Part shown: in pieces, positions 61,591 to 64,000 of the stretch
Numbering within the stretch: position 1 is the first letter of the stretch
Layout of the letters: the number at the start of each line of letters is the position of its first letter
NCBI RefSeq assembly: GCF_000430785.1
Contig: NZ_AUMR01000012.1
Location: forward strand, 54,851-118,850
Direction of reading: 5' to 3'
Length of the DNA: 64,000 bases
Origin: Ectobacillus panaciterrae DSM 19096
Lineage (GTDB): Bacteria > Bacillota > Bacilli > Bacillales > Bacillaceae_G
Program-made: the position numbers and the translations under genes
The notes under the pieces: generated by a model
What the model was told of the DNA's origin: nothing
The model's database searches: none
Seen by the model: the letters and a program-made list of their open reading frames with translations, nothing else

Positions 61591-62229
61591 TTACTCATGC
61601 ATAAACTTATAAACGAAAGTCGCTGCAATCGCACCTAGTATGGTAGCAACGATATAAATCCAAAGATGTTCGAGGTGACCTGACACGATTGCCGGTCCAA
61701 TGGAACGTGCGGGATTCATGGATGCACCGCTTATCGGTCCACCAAACATGGCTTCCAGCCCGACCGTGGCTCCAATCGCAAGTCCGGCGAATGATTTGAC
61801 CGCTTTTCCATGAACAGCCGATCCTAAAATGATCATCATCAGAAAAAAAGTAAGAATAAATTCCAAACCAAACGATTGCCTCTCTGTTCCTCTCGGTAAC
61901 GTTGCGCCTAGCTTGGCGACATTTCCAAACAACAAAAGCGTCGTCATACTTGCCAGTATCGCACCTAATAGTTGAACAACCACATACGCTATCGCATCCC
62001 GCTTGTTCATATCTCCATATAGGAAAAATCCAATCGTGACAGCTGGATTAAAATGCGCACCTGAGATATGTCCAAATGTATAAATGAGTGCAGTTACGAC
62101 AAGTCCAAAGGTTAACGCAATTCCCATATGCGTCAAGCTCTGTGTGATTTGATCAATCACAACAGCTCCAGGTCCAGCAAAAACTAAAAAGTACGTTCCC
62201 AAAAATTCTGCAGTTAGTTTTTTCTTCAT
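61591..62229 (-). CDS. MIP family aquaporin in the ars operon
   Basis: A 212-residue channel with six transmembrane helices and both NPA boxes, HFNPAVT and SMNPARS. NPAR-S rather than NPAR-D points to the aquaporin rather than the GlpF side of the family. Its place between arsR and arsC, where an arsenite pump is expected, parallels the AqpS arrangement known from Sinorhizobium ars operons: arsenite made by ArsC leaves down its gradient through the channel. ATG 62229 follows GGGGGAG. Confidence 0.88.
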   Translation of the reverse strand: MKKKLTAEFLGTYFLVFAGPGAVVIDQITQSLTHMGIALTFGLVVTALIYTFGHISGAHFNPAVTIGFFLYGDMNKRDAIAYVVVQLLGAILASMTTLLLFGNVAKLGATLPRGTERQSFGLEFILTFFLMMIILGSAVHGKAVKSFAGLAIGATVGLEAMFGGPISGASMNPARSIGPAIVSGHLEHLWIYIVATILGAIAATFVYKFMHE

Positions 62230-62259
62230 GCATGAACTCCCCCGTATTCCCACTAACAA

Positions 62260-62592
62260 TTAATTACAACATGTGTTTGAAGCGCAATTCAGAATGACCT
62301 GGATCTTGTCATTTTGATCTGGTACATGTTCTAAAATATCTTCAATTAGTGCATATAAATCACTTTGTAAGTTAAGGGAATAATAAATCCACTGCCCTCT
62401 TCGCTCTTCCCTCACAAGTCCCGCATCCTTTAATTTACGCAAATGCTGACTCACGGAAGGCTGACTCATATCAAACACTTCCAAAAACTCGCACACACAA
62501 CATTCTCGATGCTTTAAAATCCCCACCATCGTCAAACGCGTTTTGTCACCTAACAGTTTCAACGCTTGAGACACTCGCTCTACATCCATCAT
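62260..62592 (-). CDS. arsR: ArsR family arsenic-responsive repressor
   Basis: A 110-residue winged-helix repressor with the arsenic-binding ECCVCEF motif in alpha3, the recognition helix SQPSVSQHLRKLK, the wing EERRGQWIYYSL, and extra C-terminal cysteines (CASNTCCN). It should control arsR-aqp-arsC. The ATG at 62592 lies after GGGGTGG; a GTG at 62604 is possible. Repeated TGCTTATATA motifs upstream (62639..62648, 62787..62796) are operator candidates. Confidence 0.9.
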   Translation of the reverse strand: MMDVERVSQALKLLGDKTRLTMVGILKHRECCVCEFLEVFDMSQPSVSQHLRKLKDAGLVREERRGQWIYYSLNLQSDLYALIEDILEHVPDQNDKIQVILNCASNTCCN

Positions 62593-62638
62593 GTTTTTTT
62601 CCACCCCAACACCTCTAAGTCATTACGATATAGTTATT

Positions 62639-62796
62639 TGCTTATATATTAGGCAAAAATAAAAGGCGGTATGCACCTTTTTACTCACTCCCGTAAGTTC
62701 TTGCGCTTTTCGCCATATGTAGAGCAGCGTTTCGTTACCATCTCCGTTCCTTCTTTGCCTTTCATAAACATAAGTATATAACCAGATGCTTATATA
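62639..62796. promoter_or_regulatory. ars control region with two TGCTTATATA motifs
   Basis: TGCTTATATA occurs at 62639..62648 and 62787..62796, each next to a TATA-rich half-complement (for example TAAGTATATA at 62770). The first lies at the likely arsR promoter. Between and beyond (to 63109) I see no intact gene, only a coding-like scrap at 62900..63036. Confidence 0.4.
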
Positions 62797-62899
62797 AGTA
62801 AGAGCAAACGCTTCGACTTTACATAACTTTTACATTAGAATATCCCCTGCTTTTCCTGCAGCAGGACCACACAGGGCAATCTCTATATAGAAACTTCTC

Positions 62900-63036
62900 G
62901 GCAACCCTTTTTTTTATTTCTGTTGGATTTTATACGTGATTTTAAAATTTGTAATTCTTTCATCGCTTCTGCCCATCGCAACCATGCATCTTGTTTGATA
63001 TGAGTCACTTCAGGATACTTACGTTTTGTAATTTTT
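62900..63036 (-). pseudogene. possible coding scrap
   Basis: A minus-strand stretch reads KRKYPEVTHIKQDAWLRW, then AEAMKELQILKSRIKSN, with no start codon before the first Met and a stop on either side. Its composition looks protein-like, but I cannot name a family; it may be chance. Confidence 0.3.
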
Positions 63037-63109
63037 CAATGATGTCAATACATATAGTTTTTGATTAATTCGAATTGTATTGGGGGATACTTTTACGTGA
63101 GGTGATAGA

Positions 63110-63289
63110 ATGGAACTAAATCGCGTAAAAGAAATCCTTTCCTCTCCTGAAGAAATTTCCGTACACTATCATGGTGTTCCTATTTGGATTGACAGCGTTG
63201 ATGAAACTTCAAGTATGGCAACAATCTGTGCTAGAGGAACTCATGATGAAAAACGACTTGTTTCCATCGATGCGTTGAAAGAAAAATAA
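63110..63289 (+). CDS. sspH: H-type small acid-soluble spore protein
   Basis: A 59-residue protein (MELNRVKEILSSPEEISV, VPIWIDSVDETSSMATI, ending LVSIDALKEK). This matches the SspH family, minor spore-core proteins made in the forespore. AGGTGA precedes the ATG and a strong terminator follows, so it is monocistronic; it is too short for many gene callers. Confidence 0.85.
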   Translation: MELNRVKEILSSPEEISVHYHGVPIWIDSVDETSSMATICARGTHDEKRLVSIDALKEK

Positions 63290-63321
63290 AAAAGCGCGGG
63301 AATTGATGCGCGCTTTTTTTG
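63290..63321 (+). terminator. sspH terminator
   Basis: AAAAGCGCG/CGCGCTTTT stem with seven T. Confidence 0.88.
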
Positions 63322-63551
63322 TTTATTGCCCTTTTAAACCAATCGATGTTCTATTTATGATTAACTTGTAAACATATCTATTTTTTATCTACATAGAATT
63401 TTTATCATTTAGAAAATTATGCTATGGAATTAAAATGATTATTAATGTGTTTTTTAAATGATTTTAGCTAAAGCATCTTCATCGTTTGACAAAATCCTAA
63501 TCTGCCATTATTATCACTATCAATTCGAACTTATTTATAGGAGAGATAAAG

Positions 63552-63992
63552 ATGAAAATTTATGTTGATGCAGATGCTTGTCCGGTAAAAGATATTATTA
63601 TCTCTGAAGGTACGAATGCTGAAATTCCTGTTATCCTTGTTACTAGCTTTTCTCATTTTTCTAATGCGGAACAACCATCAGGAGTGGAAACCATTTATGT
63701 TGATTCTGGAGCAGATGCTGCGGATTATCGGATTATGAAGTTAGCAGAAAAAGGAGATATAATCGTTACGCAAGATTATGGTCTTGCTTCGCTAGGTTTA
63801 GCAAAAGGGTGTACGGTTCTTCACCATAATGGGTATAGCTATACAAATGAAAACATTGACCAATTATTACAAACACGTTATTTGAGTGCAATGGCTCGAA
63901 AAAGCGGAAAGCGTACAAAGGGGCCAAAACCATTTACATCAGAAGATAGGGAGAAATTTAGGGGGCTTTTTAAAAGAGCGATTTCACGTTAA
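63552..63992 (+). CDS. YaiI/YqxD family DUF188 protein (PIN-like fold)
   Basis: A 146-residue protein of the UPF0178/YaiI/YqxD family. Hallmarks: [12 protein letters not shown] at the start, the [13 protein letters not shown] block, and [18 protein letters not shown]; the conserved aspartates form a PIN-like acidic site, so a nuclease role is possible but unproven. GGAGAGA precedes ATG 63552. It ends 8 bp before the window edge. Confidence 0.9.
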   Translation: MKIYVDADACPVKDIIISEGTNAEIPVILVTSFSHFSNAEQPSGVETIYVDSGADAADYRIMKLAEKGDIIVTQDYGLASLGLAKGCTVLHHNGYSYTNENIDQLLQTRYLSAMARKSGKRTKGPKPFTSEDREKFRGLFKRAISR

Positions 63993-64000
63993 AAAAGAAC

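Overview
The window reads as the chromosome of an endospore-forming Bacillaceae bacterium close to, but clearly diverged from, the Bacillus cereus group. The evidence is gene content and order: racA, a gerA-type germinant receptor operon, sspH, a cwlC-like amidase, the thyA-dfrA-ypjP neighbourhood, T-box-controlled ileS (type 2) and an archaeal-type aspS2. Base composition is moderate to low GC, ribosome binding sites are strong Bacillus-type GGAGG, and many genes end in clear intrinsic terminators. No rRNA, tRNA, intact insertion sequence or CRISPR array was seen.

Layout. 0-5.5 kb: start of a tlyC/CorC-like gene, a 187-bp dispersed repeat, racA, a peptide-binding lipoprotein, Fnr-type-controlled hcp, and a GNAT gene. 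5.7-9.4 kb: a two-gene McrBC-like pair (McrB-type AAA+ GTPase plus DUF2357/PD-(D/E)XK nuclease), the clearest defence candidate. 9.4-19.7 kb: housekeeping and stress genes (YdcF, FMN reductase, nicotinamidase, CwlC-like amidase, GNATs, asnB, Hsp20, Sco1, an XRE regulator, an MBL-fold hydrolase) and a 31-codon ORF with a hidden RBS. 19.7-28 kb: germinant receptor operon, degV, DUF2535, tatAC, plsC, azoR. 28-38.3 kb: 3D-domain protein, PBP3-like PBP, dfrA/thyA/ypjP, an EcsAB/YthPQ-like ABC transporter, and an M48 protease fused to ankyrin repeats.

38.5-44.1 kb: a compact eight-gene operon resembling the core of a Gram-positive type IV secretion/conjugation machine (RHH regulator, VirB2-, VirB3/PrgI-, split VirB4-, CwlT-, VirB8- and VirB6-like). 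No relaxase, coupling protein or integrase is visible beside it. 44.5-46.2 kb: T-box leader, an Asp-codon-rich upstream ORF and aspS2, which together suggest two layers of aspartate-tRNA sensing. 46.3-53.5 kb: second repeat copy, a serine hydrolase, an alpha/beta hydrolase lipoprotein, an ArsR regulator beside a deletion scar, and T-box-controlled ileS.

53.6-64 kb: an accessory-looking stretch with a stand-alone ArsB-like pump, several gene relics (including a Sco1 fragment and two dehydrogenase fragments), a third, internally deleted repeat copy, two YsnF-like proteins, an ABC exporter, an arsR-aquaporin-arsC operon, sspH and a YaiI/YqxD protein. The strongest candidates for something undescribed are the aspS2 leader arrangement, the terminal-inverted-repeat element, the orphan T4SS-like operon, and the 31-codon ORF whose RBS and start are hidden in a hairpin overlapping a sigma-K-like promoter.
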